From the NCBI RefSeq assembly GCF_003589595.1, contig NW_020653854.1, forward strand, positions 25,619,030 to 25,683,029: a stretch of DNA of 64,000 nt, read 5' to 3'. This DNA comes from Hyposmocoma kahamanoa. Taxonomy: Eukaryota; Arthropoda; Insecta; Lepidoptera; Cosmopterigidae. Positions within the stretch are counted from its first letter, which is position 1. Each line of letters opens with the position of its first letter. The translations under genes and the position numbers were made by a program. Below are positions 19,791 to 29,448 of this stretch, one piece after another. The notes below the pieces were generated by a model that ran no database searches, had not been told where the DNA came from, and saw only the letters and a program-made list of their open reading frames with translations.

Positions 19791-19899
19791 CGAATAAATA
19801 CGCCCTAAGTGGAAACCAACATTGGAAGAGGACGCCTACGAAGAACGTTCAAAGGTTGGAGTGCGTAGTGAGAAGAATAAGGAGAATTTAACAACGCGT

Positions 19900-20511
19900 C
19901 ACTAATAACAGCAACCGAACTCTAATTAAAAACAATTTGTAATACTTTTGAATACCGTACCAGTTGAATTTCTTTTGGTCATTTCAAATAACGCGGTACC
20001 GAATTCACATTTCTTTTAAACGGCCTGTTATGCGACATTTATGCAAGTATCCAAACGTTTCTTGGCTTCTGAGCGTTTTCAAATAATATCTGTAATAGTT
20101 GATGCTCTTCCGTTCAGTCTGTCGATACAAGTTTTTTATATGAAAAGTAATAGGTTTATAATCGAATCTGGTGAGTCAAAGTTTGTAAGATTCATAAAAT
20201 GATTTATCTTCACCGATCAAGTTATCAACACCTCCTTAGTAAACATTGCCATTCCACTCTAACCGTTCATTCCGATCTGAGACACCTAAAAGTAAACAGG
20301 TGACTCCCAAGAATTATTTTACTTTTGACAGTTCGACTACTAATCAATTAGTGATGTCCTAATGCATTACCGATTCGATTTCTTATAACAATCGATTTTA
20401 TTGATGAAGATGTTTTAATGGGAAATCGAATTCGTTAACAAACAATGAATCCGTTGAAAAACGATAGTTGATGATAGAAGGCACATGACATTTTCAACAT
20501 TATATTAGATA
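19900..20511. other. No recognisable feature
   Basis: AT-rich unique-looking sequence, with no coding signal. Confidence 0.5.
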
Positions 20512-20515
20512 TTAA

Positions 20516-20959
20516 GAGGGAGCATGCCAAAAAAGTTTTGACGTTGGCTCCGCCCAAATTTGTGAAACAAATATATGCCTGAAGTTCGCGTGACAAGCGA
20601 CAGATGTTGAATTTTGCGCATTAAAAGTACCAAATTCGTTTTAGCGGAATAACTCTAAAACTAAAGGGATTAAAAAAAATCCGTAGTGACAGTTCTCGAT
20701 CATGCATAAATATAATTAATCATCTAATTTTTGTACTGTAACCTGTAGCATTTCGAGGATGAATCGAAAAAATGTGAAAATCAGAGGTCATTTCGTGATT
20801 TTTATCTATCGAGGAAACTTTATTGTTTTATGTTTCTGATTAGTGTCTATGCTTGAATATATCGAGTAGTTACTCATACAATATTTTATTTTCAACTTTA
20901 AAGTGGATATACCCCTCTAAAATTAAATCGCAGATTAGGAATATTTCCTCTGCTCCCTC
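20516..20959. mobile_element. TTAA-flanked TIR element (piggyBac-type target), 444 bp
   Basis: GAGGGAGCA at the left end is mirrored by TGCTCCCTC at the right. TTAA occurs immediately outside at 20512-20515 and 20960-20963. A TTAA duplication is the hallmark of piggyBac transposition. The 9-bp TIR is not a typical piggyBac terminus, so the assignment is provisional. There is no ORF. Confidence 0.6.
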
Positions 20960-21384
20960 TTAAGCGCCGTTTGGCAAATTCTTTCACCATATGATGGCAA
21001 CCTCTATAGTGTGTGCATTCGATACGATAAGACTTGAACACCGCCGCCGGTGCAAAGTGCAAACTAATGTAAGGAGAGTTCCGTAACTAAGGGACAACTA
21101 GGTTGACATCGAGTCGTACGGACGTCCAAACACTGCAAATTTATAAAGTAATTGAATAAAATAATTAGAATCAGTTTTTTTTATCTTATCATAAAACATG
21201 TGTTACACCGATAACACACGCGTCAATTCACTAGCCGGTTTTACATTGCACGTTTCACATGGTTTTTCCTCAAGCCGACGTTACACTCTTGATTATAATG
21301 TTGACACATGTGACACAAATATATTGTTGATAAATTAAAAATAAAATAAACAACAATCGCCTTTATTCGTAGACGTCACAATAG

Positions 21385-21660
21385 CGACTAGTGGCGGGAC
21401 GATCAAATCGTGAGTCTGGTGATAAGCGACACGGCGATCTGTAACAGTTGCACTGTCACTCATGAGCTGTAAATCGCAAAGACCTGATGGCCACCGCGTC
21501 TTAGACATAAAATGCATGAGCATGTACTTTCACTAGCACTTTTACCAATCAAAACCGAAAGTTAACGGACAGTAACGTGAGCGTTACTGCTTGATGGAAG
21601 AAACAGTTATGAAGGCAGTACTTACTCTTTCACAAGAAGGTCTACTGCTACTAAATAGAT
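21385..21660 (-). repeat. RepA copy, diverged
   Basis: Contains GGCGGGACGATCAAATCGTG, CTGTAACAGTTGCACTGTCA, AAATCGCAAAGACC and CTACTGCTACTAAAT in family order. It is the most divergent long copy, hence probably among the oldest. Confidence 0.65.
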
Positions 21661-22057
21661 AGTACTGTAGCGCAGAGTAATAGCTAGGATGGATAATGAA
21701 AAAATATACTTGAATTGTTTGCTTCGGGGGTTCATAGTCTGTCCTTTTTGATAGTTTTTTGGCTTGGTAGTTTGGTTCGTTAGTAGGGTAACAGCTTCCG
21801 AGCAGTGTATATCTAGCCTATAGTACAGGCTGATCACATATGTAAGTTTGCCTATCATAGGCAGGGCACTAGCTTACAGTGAGACCCCCCTTCAATTGTG
21901 AGGAGGAGAGATGTAGCGCAGGCTAGTTAGATTGTATAGCGCAGGCTGGTTAGCTTGCATTATTTTGTATTTAGAATTAGATAAAAAAAAAGATAGCAGT
22001 CAAAAGAACAGCGCGGTTGTTCTGGACGAATTTTCTAGCTAAACGCACACAGTAAAC

Positions 22058-22343
22058 CATTGACTTACAAATAAATGGACGACGGGTCTAATACAAAAAC
22101 CACGAAAAAAATGTCCCAAGTCAACCTATTTAAACGTAGTGACATGTAAAGGAATATGAAAAAGCTAAAACGTTGAATTTAAATTGTAATGTCATCGCAG
22201 TACTGTCTAATTTTGCTTGCTTCGCTGTCATTCGAACAAACAAAGACTAAAGCGTGAATGGCGCTCTGTATACGATTTTAACGCCCTATAAGTTCGGACA
22301 CTTTTTAGCGCGGACCCGACGTCCATATAATTGTAACTCAATG
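22058..22343. mobile_element. Short TIR element with 31-bp TIRs and 8-bp target duplication, copy 1
   Basis: The left end begins CATTGACTTACAAATAAATG. The reverse complement of the right end begins CATTGAGTTACAATTATATG. The similarity runs ~31 bp through GGACG-CGGGTC. CAGTAAAC is directly repeated at 22050-22057 and 22344-22351. It is 286 bp long, with no ORF. A near-identical copy lies at 40035-40300. A TIR of this length starting CAT with an 8-bp duplication resembles P-superfamily elements, and hAT is the alternative. Confidence 0.8.
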
Positions 22344-22429
22344 CAGTAAACGTTAATTATGAATAAATTTCTCGTTTGTAAACTACTACCTCTTCCACAG
22401 CACGTATACTTATGTGATCTAGCATTGTG

Positions 22430-23370
22430 TAAACCACGGAGGAAATAAAATATGGAAGTGTCTTATTAAGCCTCGATTACTATCAGAACCGTTGTCGCCA
22501 AAACGCACACAAACAAATGATAAACACTATGACATCTTGATAATGAGTGGTCGTAGTTTCCAATTTAAAAAGATGCAACAAATTCTGCCCTGATAATATA
22601 ATTCAAACTTTACCCAGTCGCTATATCGTTGAAAGTTCTATACCTTTATTTTTATAGCTAGTTACGACGTTCTGATTTTATATTGAAATTTTATTCAACG
22701 TGCTGCCATCTTGCGGCCAATAGCTGGACTTCGACGAATGACTAACATCTGAACTAAAAGAAAGTACAACAGATGTCTTCTTTAACGCACACATTGCATA
22801 ATGAACTTTATTTCGATCAATGAAGTTTAAATTAAAATTAAGAAAACGCTCATGAAGACTCAGGGTCGTATTCCAGAACTCTACTCAATGCTCAAGTCAG
22901 GATTTGAACAGACTTGAGTATGATTTCAAGCACTGGAAATACGACCCTAATGGCAAGGACTTGATTATGATTTCTAGTGCTTTGAATCATACTCAAATCA
23001 CTTGAGCATGGAGTAGAGTTCTAGAATACGACCCTCAATGATGTTTACTTAATTCTACAAAAGATTAAACTCGACCATATTGCAATGGGATAATGTTTAT
23101 TTTCGTCTGTTAACAAAAAATCAATTCAATAAACAGAAAAACTAAAATTTTTTGTTCTTTTTGGTGCCGCTATCGTTTTTGCACTCCAAAATAGCACAAT
23201 AACGTATTTGTCTACGATTTTAAAGAATTTACGCGAAAGAATTAACACAATCATAGCGTACAAAGCGAAACTGGCTGACTGAGCTCAAGTCGGAACCACG
23301 TCTACAGGTGACACGTGTATTACGCTAATTAACCATTTCTACAGAATTTATTGCTCTATAGTGTAAACAA
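22430..23370. repeat. Old segmental duplication or unknown repeat, copy 1
   Basis: Matches 35225-35865 in the same orientation: TATGGAAGTG, CTCGATTACTA, TGTCGCCAAAAC, GTCGTAGTTT, CAAACTTTACCC and TTGAAAGTTC on the left. On the right, TTTTGCACTCCAAAA-AGCAC, GCGAAA-TGGC and ACTGAGCTCA, then ACGCTAA-TAACCA. The middle is not alignable by eye, and copy 1 carries an extra TIR element at 22863-23034. No coding sequence was recognised. Confidence 0.6.
22863..23034. mobile_element. Foldback MITE, 172 bp, TCA target duplication
   Basis: The left end is GGGTCGTATTCCAGAACTCT and the right end is its near-exact complement (AGAGTTCTAGAATACGACCC). TCA flanks both sides (22860-22862 and 23035-23037). Inner inverted segments around CTTGAGTATGATTTCAAGCA extend the pairing, so almost the whole element can fold into one hairpin. 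Confidence 0.75.
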
Positions 23371-23669
23371 TCTCAACTACGTAACTGCTAATGTCTTATC
23401 AAAAGGCCACACGGCTGTTCTGTTATGAATCATTCGTCTAATGTTGGTAATGTGGTGGCAATATCGCCCAATTTATGTCACGTCACGCCGATTAGTGGAA
23501 TACGATATCGAAAACAATTCGCAGCGAATGGAGCACCTGTGGCTCAAAGTTAAGCTAATATCACATGTTGGAATTGGTAGGTAAGCTTTACTGATGCAGA
23601 TACCTTTTGTTTGTGCCTATTCTAGAAAGATCAAAGCTTTAATGTGTACGGAAATAAAGTTTTATTTTT
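23371..23669. other. No recognisable feature
   Basis: Unique-looking sequence, with no repeat or coding signal. Confidence 0.45.
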
Positions 23670-23920
23670 AACAGACTTCAAAAATGAGGAGGTTCTCAAT
23701 TGGACTGTATTTTTGTGTACATTTCGCGATAACTCCAGCATTTGTGAACTGATTTTGATGATTCTTTTTTTATTAGAAAAAGGGTATCTCAGTATTGGTT
23801 CCATCTATATTCTACTATTCCACCTATCTATATTCTACTGTTTCACGCACTTTCCGGTAACTTTTTAGTTTCAGTTTGTATTGAGTATATAAGTAAAGTT
23901 TGAAATCGGTTCCTTTTTTA
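23670..23920 (+). mobile_element. RepI TIR element, diverged
   Basis: Left end AACAGACTTCAAAAATGAGG. The interior has TCGCGATAACTCCAGCATTT and AGGGTATCTCAGTATTGGTT. The right end is degenerate (TTTGAAATCGGTTCC). Confidence 0.5.
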
Positions 23921-23954
23921 AAAAAAAAAATAGTTTATTTATAAAGCTTATAAT

Positions 23955-24130
23955 AACTATGAAGCCGTGGTAGCACAATAATTTGACTTACAGCAACACA
24001 AGCAGAGTGTCGTAGCTTCGAATCCGGCCTCACAATTCTGAGTTTTGCAGAATTTATAAAATAATTGAATATCATGGTGGTTACACATCGTGGCAACCCA
24101 TAAACTTAAATTTACAATTATTAAGGCGAC
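23955..24130 (+). mobile_element. tRNA-derived SINE-like fragment
   Basis: A head-like CGTGGTAGCACAATAATTTG is followed by a box-B-like GTAGCTTCGAATCCGGCC, then AATTTATAAAATAATTGAAT. Position and motifs fit a decayed tRNA-derived SINE related to SINE4. Confidence 0.45.
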
Positions 24131-24235
24131 ATCTTTAGTCAGCTGCTGGTAGCTATAAAGGTACCTGACTGAGTGAAGAAAAGTTTTCATAGATTTCTCA
24201 AAGATGGCGCTACGACAAAAAAGTCGTTATAAACA
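24131..24235 (-). repeat. RepC, inverted copy
   Basis: On the minus strand: GTCGTAGCGCCATCTTTGAG, AAATCTATGAAAACTTTTC, TTCACTCAGTCAGGTACC and TTTATAGCTACCAGC, the family order. Confidence 0.6.
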
Positions 24236-24249
24236 AAAAAAAACTTCTA

Positions 24250-24400
24250 CTAGTTCGTTCCGTGGCTTAGTTAGCATAGCGTCTGCCACGGCTTGCTAGA
24301 AGACTTTGGTTCGAATCCAGCCAGATCGAAGGAATTTTTCTTAGTGTTCGATCTTTGTATTAATTTGATAGGCACATTTTTCCAACCAACTCGCTATTGA
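24250..24400 (+). mobile_element. tRNA-derived SINE (SINE4 family)
   Basis: Head TTCCGTGGCTTAGTTAGCAT, box B GGTTCGAATCCAGCC, then GATCGAAGGAATTTTTC and TTCGATCTTTGTATTAAT. It matches the inverse of 50575-50745 and part of 41715-41875. Confidence 0.65.
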
Positions 24401-25007
24401 ATATCATCAGAAATATCTTGTTCAAATTATTCCGTGTGCAGCGCGACATAACTGTTACTGCCCCCGCATTGCGCAGCTACCTCAGGGACTGGCTCAGTTA
24501 AGCGGTAGGCCTGCAGTTTGTACTGCATACAATTGACATAAAGTTTATGCTATGTACAAACAAATTCGCTTATATTCCTGTGGTAATGTAAATAAAGCCT
24601 TAACATCGAATTAATATAAGGCGTTTATCTATTTTATAATAAAATAAAGATCCTCTTTTAATACTAAAAAAAAGGATAACTTCGTTTTAGTGTAGTAAAT
24701 TCCATATTGTTAATAGGTATGCCATTGCCTCGTCTTGTATTTTGTCTATACCTAAACAGGACATAGGAAACTTGTTTTTTGCATAAATTAAAATGATTGT
24801 TTAAGAAAACTAGTTTTTTTTTGCTAGCATTGCCCGCGCATGTCGTTTATTCATAGGAAATAAAGATCATGCAACTCGCATCTCTTGGTCGTATTTTCCA
24901 TAGGCTGTTCCAAAAACTATATGTAATAGCTACGACATCAAAGACGACTGTAATAATTACTATTTGCTTACGAAAATTAATTAAACAGACTCAAGTTGTG
25001 TTTTTGA
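24401..25007. other. No supported gene
   Basis: The region 24440-24600 (GCGCAGCTACCTCAGGGACT) may be an old repeat, but I find no partner in the window. Confidence 0.4.
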
Positions 25008-25065
25008 CATCATTATCATCAACCTATTACGCTTTCCACTACTGGGCAATCTCCACTTTAACGAG
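25008..25065 (-). mobile_element. LINE 3' tail remnant
   Basis: The minus strand reads GCCCAGTAGTGGAAAGCGTA followed by ATAGGTTGATGATAATGATG. This is the usual end of lepidopteran jockey-like LINEs (CAGTGGTGGGA then a GATGATGATG tail). Confidence 0.55.
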
Positions 25066-25329
25066 ATAGTTTAGGTTAGGGCTTTCTTCTCGGGAACACC
25101 GGTCACGAAAATCTCCAGAATCTCATTTTCGAGAGTCGAGACTGATGTCTGAGAATATCGATACTTTCGAAGCTTAAGTTACTTAATCCAAGAGTGTTAA
25201 AAATCTACTAAACCAACATATTTGTTTTATTGTGGTTACATGGTCATGGCAACACTTTGGAGTGGAGCTTAGTATATAATCTGTGGAGATTGAAGAACGA
25301 TAGCAACAAAATCAGACAGTAGCAGTTCC

Positions 25330-25612
25330 CGAACAAATCGTCTAATGATAAGCTACACGCATGTCCATAACAGTTGCAGTGCCACTTAGAGCTTTATATC
25401 GCAAAGATCTGAGGGGCACAGCCACTGCGCCCGTCACCCTGAGACATAAGTTGACAAGTCCCATGTGCCTGTAATTTCACCAGAATCCTTACCCTTCAAA
25501 GCCGGGGCATGCCAATGTGGATATTACTGCTTGACGACAGAATTAGGTAAGGTGGCAGTACTACCCTGGATGACCTCTTTCACTTAAACTGCTACTAAAT
25601 GGTTATATGGAC
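25330..25612 (-). repeat. RepA copy
   Basis: Family order is intact from GTCCATAACAGTTGCAGTGC through GATCTGAGGGGCAC, CACCCTGAGACATAAGTTGA, AAGTCCCATGTGCCTGTAAT and GGTAAGGTGGCAGTACTACC to CTGCTACTAAATGG. Short flanking sequence at ~25250-25330 is repeated at ~25615-25674 (GGAGT-GAG-TTAGTATA and AAAATCAG), bracketing the copy. Confidence 0.7.
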
Positions 25613-25673
25613 ATTTTAGACTGGAGTTTAGTATAATCATAAGACTGACGAACGGAACTAATAAAATCAGCTG

Positions 25674-26275
25674 GTAGCAATAGAGCTCCTAGTGAAAGAG
25701 CTCGTCCAGGAAAGTAAAAAAAAGAAAGAAAGAAAATACATTTATTTGTTTACCACAATAACACCACAAAAGACAAAAGACAAAAAAAAAAAGAGAAAAC
25801 AGAACAAAACAGAACTAAAACAAAACACGATCAAAACATTCAACGTAAAACACAAAATAAAAATGTATATACAAAAATTAGATAAAATTAAAACATGAAC
25901 TATTCACACAAATAATAAAAGAAGACTAAATATTGAGATACCTTGTGTGGTGCCAGCCGCGGTAACAAAAGGGTCACAAACTCAGCATTTGCTGGAAAAC
26001 GCAACGCGTTCCCAGCATTGGTTTTCAGTTAAGACCCTAAGTAAGTAGACACCTTACCTATTTCTGTCAGTAGTTCCGGTTTTGAAGGGTAAGGGTGCTG
26101 GTGAAATTACAGACACATGGGACTTGCTAATTATGTCTCTAGGTGATTAAAATTTATGCGATTTAAAGCTCTGAGTGGTACTGCAACTACTACGGACTGA
26201 CGTGTCGCTTACCACCAGGCGCACGACTTGTTCATCCAATCACTTGTTACCGTAAAAAAAGGTCCTCTCTATCTG
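25674..26275 (+). repeat. RepA copy split by a retroposed insertion
   Basis: The element starts at 25674 (GTAGCAATAGAGCTCC and GTGAAAGAGCTCGTCCAGG), stops at 25716, and resumes at 26043 with CACCTTACCTATTTCTG. It runs to CCAATCACTTGTTACCGTAA with an A-run tail. The insertion between the parts is described separately. This copy gives one clear 5' edge and 3' A-rich edge of the family. Confidence 0.75.
25717..26042 (-). mobile_element. LINE 3'-end retroinsertion with AAGTA duplication
   Basis: On the minus strand the insert runs from ACTGAAAACCAATGCTGGG, through ACCGCGGCTGGCACCACACA, to GTAAACAAATAAATGTATTT and TTCTTTCTTTCTTTTTTTT. AAGTA borders it on both sides (25712-25716 and 26043-26047) and it splits a RepA copy. 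An A-rich tail and a short target duplication fit target-primed retrotransposition. The identity as a LINE 3' UTR is inferred, because no ORF is present. Confidence 0.65.
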
Positions 26276-28870
26276 AAACTGTATCTCTATCTGAAAATAA
26301 AAGGTTTATTTTACTTAATTTAGAAATTTAATTCATAGACAGATACCGCTGATACAAAGGGATGAATGCCGTCGTCTCACTAAGCTGCAATCGCTCTTCA
26401 CAGCAAGGTTGCTTGAACCGAAATCCTCGTCAGCTTAACTAGAATTGTTTTCACAATGCGTTAGTATGGTAAAAAAATGTTATTTTTCCGTTACGGGTAT
26501 CACCTACGGTTTTGAGATATGCATTTTAAGCAATTTTACACGACTGCTTAGAGGCCATTGTAATGCTTCTTGTGAATACGTATTGTTCCCGCATTAGCTG
26601 TAACGTTATAAACAATAGCGCCTTCACACTTCCATTGTCACTCATCATTCCCGATAGGACATCAAGAGTCCTTTAGCTTTACGAGAAATATTCGATTATT
26701 TTAGTCGAGTTCATTGACATTAAAGCAAATACTCGCACAAAGGGGCCACTGCGGTCAGGGACGGAAGACGCTCATTACAAGATATCCTTTCTGTGAACAA
26801 AACGACCACATTTCGGTATTAACTAGACTAACTACACTTAATGGATTATCGCTTCGGTTGTGAGCTTTGAGTAAAAGATAACCTCACTAACGAGGAAGAA
26901 CTAACGAAGATAAAGAATTCAGGGAGTCTAATTTCGGCAAATAAATAAAGGTTGGTTGTTTTGGGATAAAATACCCTAGACTGCGGCAAAAACAGCCATC
27001 ATTCCACATTTGTTGTCTCCTTTAGATATTTCCTATTCAATTCAGGTCCAATTTCTTAATGGAATTGACAAATGACTGAGTAAACACAGCGGAAATTATA
27101 CCTCGCGAGTCTGTTTACTCTTGATCATCATTCTTAACAACCACTAGTTTCCCATAACATTTGTAAAGGTGTGTGTAAATAATACAAAAAAAAATTACCG
27201 AAACAAGTCTTGCAAAGTGACAGAAACAATAGGTCTAAGAAACAGGATATTCAAATGAACATTTTTGTAGTCATGAGATGGCGAAGTTGGGACGATTCGC
27301 GCGGACATTAAAAGCAATAAAAGATTTCCGGGAACTTGTAATTACGGCACGCATTAGCCAGGCTAGTCGGCGCCTATCGAGCGATTAGCTTGTTGGATCA
27401 TTTACTGTACAAACGCTGTTACAAATGCTGAGGCTGTTAAACTCATCACTTACGTGTAAATCTCGGTATAAATCGTTGCGAGACTTGGACACTCAAACTT
27501 GAAGAAGAGAACTACTCCTTAGTGGCTGAGATAAAGGTTTTAAAGAAAATAATGTCGAGGCAATGATTGGCAGGACACTGCAGAGGGTCGAAAATAGTAC
27601 AAATCCGGTTTAGAAGGATAAGAGGAAGTGAGTGAGTTATTTAGATCATCGTATTTCCAGTACCCATGTATGTGTAATTAGCTCACAATATAACCTCTCT
27701 ATCAACAGCGTTAATTTGGTTCCTGGACTCATTTAGCCACTGCCACTGTCCCCACAATAACGCCTCACCAACGGTTTAATAGCCCGTCTACAACGTTACG
27801 TGCCTGAAATTTTCTAACAGGTGTAAGTTTTCCAAAGCAAACACAATATTCACACATAATGAAGATAATATACAGCGTCTTTATTTGTTTAATCATGTTT
27901 GATATGTGCAGCGTGCGTAACACGAGTAATATTAGAATGTTTTCATTTCACCGTCTATTTGTTTTTACTTTCACACTTTTCAGTGCATTTTAATGTGGAC
28001 TTGTTATTGTCCATTGCCTCCATTGCTTACAAAAATTGCCTCGTAAAAATAGACGTCAAAGAGGCGTACCTTTGTTTGGTCGTTGTTAGACAGTAAAATT
28101 AACATGTCTAGTAAACATGAAAAAAGGACAACAAACTTTAACCTTTTACGAAGTGACAAAGAAATTGTAAGAATGAGTTGAAGAAATTGTAACAAAGCAT
28201 AAAAGTTAGCAAAATTGATTGTTTTTGTGATATGACAAAAAGTCTAATGTAAGAAGTACTGGGATCGCAGAATTACATAGTGGGAGTGAGCAAGACATGT
28301 AGTACGTGCAATCAAAGAGATCCAGGGATGCGCTGATTGTGAGAAGCATTAGATTTGTTGTCGGAGAGGCATTATGTATGAGCTTGATCGAGAGCGAAGC
28401 TAAGAAACCAGAAAACATTAAGCAAAGTATAAATAATTACGCAAAAATACATGGTTCTTTATTCAACAAGACATCTCAAAAGTCAGGTACGATAAAACTT
28501 AGTGAAGAACCGAGAGATTGTGTTTCGAAATTTGAGTTTAGAATTTAGGATAATATTTCGTTAGATTCTATATCCTAAATGGATTGAGAATCCTGCCATT
28601 GTGTACTTAAGAATACTATTCTATATCTATCCTTTAATACAGTTGCGGTTGCGGTCATATCAGGCGACATCGGCTCAGGTTAGTGACAGAATATGTTAGG
28701 CATTAGTCATTCCGCTCCTGACTATGGTCTTTCCCGCTAGTTTTAAGTGTCTCCGTCTGAATAAACAAGTGGACTACAGTAATAGCTCCACAGTTCACTG
28801 TACAATTGTCCAGGTTGTGAATGAACGGTGCACGTATCTTATTAAATTGTCGCGCACGTAATTTAGTATT
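26276..28870. other. Longest repeat-poor stretch; possible regulatory DNA
   Basis: About 2.6 kb with no element I recognise and no supported exon. 27260-27420 is a block of balanced composition that contains a STAT-type palindrome TTCCGGGAA at 27326-27334 and a GTAATTACGG site. In a repeat-dense window the absence of insertions is notable. Function is speculative. Confidence 0.35.
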
Positions 28871-28871
28871 A

Positions 28872-29448
28872 GGGATGCCGCAGATATCTACATCCGCATC
28901 CGCGGTTCATCCGCATATTTTTAAATAATTGCATCCGCATCTTTTGATGCAGAGTTTTTGTGGTTGCAGATGTTTTGCAGGTCACGACAAGATCGTCGGG
29001 AACGGGCTAAGTCCTTGGCAAGTATACTAGTACTAATTAGCCAATTCGGCAGCGCGTGGTGAAGCTAACGACCTGACTGTTTTCTAAACAAATAAATAAT
29101 TATTGAGTTTACGAACGTTTTCTTGACTTATGTTACGCGTATGGTAGTTGGGAACATTTTGTTCGAATATAAATTGCTTTTCGTCAAAGCTTATTGATTT
29201 TTATAAGTAAGTTTAAGTGTAAACGATGCCGCCACCTTTATCTTCCGTGTCTTTTCTAACAGAATTATGTAAAACCATTATATCTTTTTGAATTAATGAT
29301 AATTCAATGATTTGATCGGAAAATGTGGACCAAGTTTTTTTTTTTCATAAACTATTTTTTACTCATCCGCATCTGCAGATTAGAAGGTGAAAACATTCGC
29401 GTCCGAGTCCGCATCTGCAGATGTCGTCATAACCCACATCCGCGGCAT
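28872..29448. mobile_element. hAT-like MITE with CCGCATCCGC subterminal repeats
   Basis: The left end TTAGGGATGCCGCAGATATC is partly mirrored by the right end (GGATGTGGGTTATGACGACA with CTGAGATGCCGC, read as complement). Both subterminal regions carry clustered GCATCCGCATC and GCATCTGCAGAT repeats, as in known insect hAT elements. No target duplication survives. The interior is AT-rich and non-coding. Confidence 0.55.

Noticed and set aside
25692..25898. Lysine-rich 68-codon frame
   Set aside because: It translates the A-rich 3' tail of a retroposed element.
25948..25968. GTGCCAGCCGCGGTAAC-like string resembling the small-subunit rRNA 530 loop
   Set aside because: No other rRNA sequence flanks it. 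It lies inside a retroposed repeat whose complement reads ACCGCGGCTGGCACCACACA, so the similarity is coincidental.
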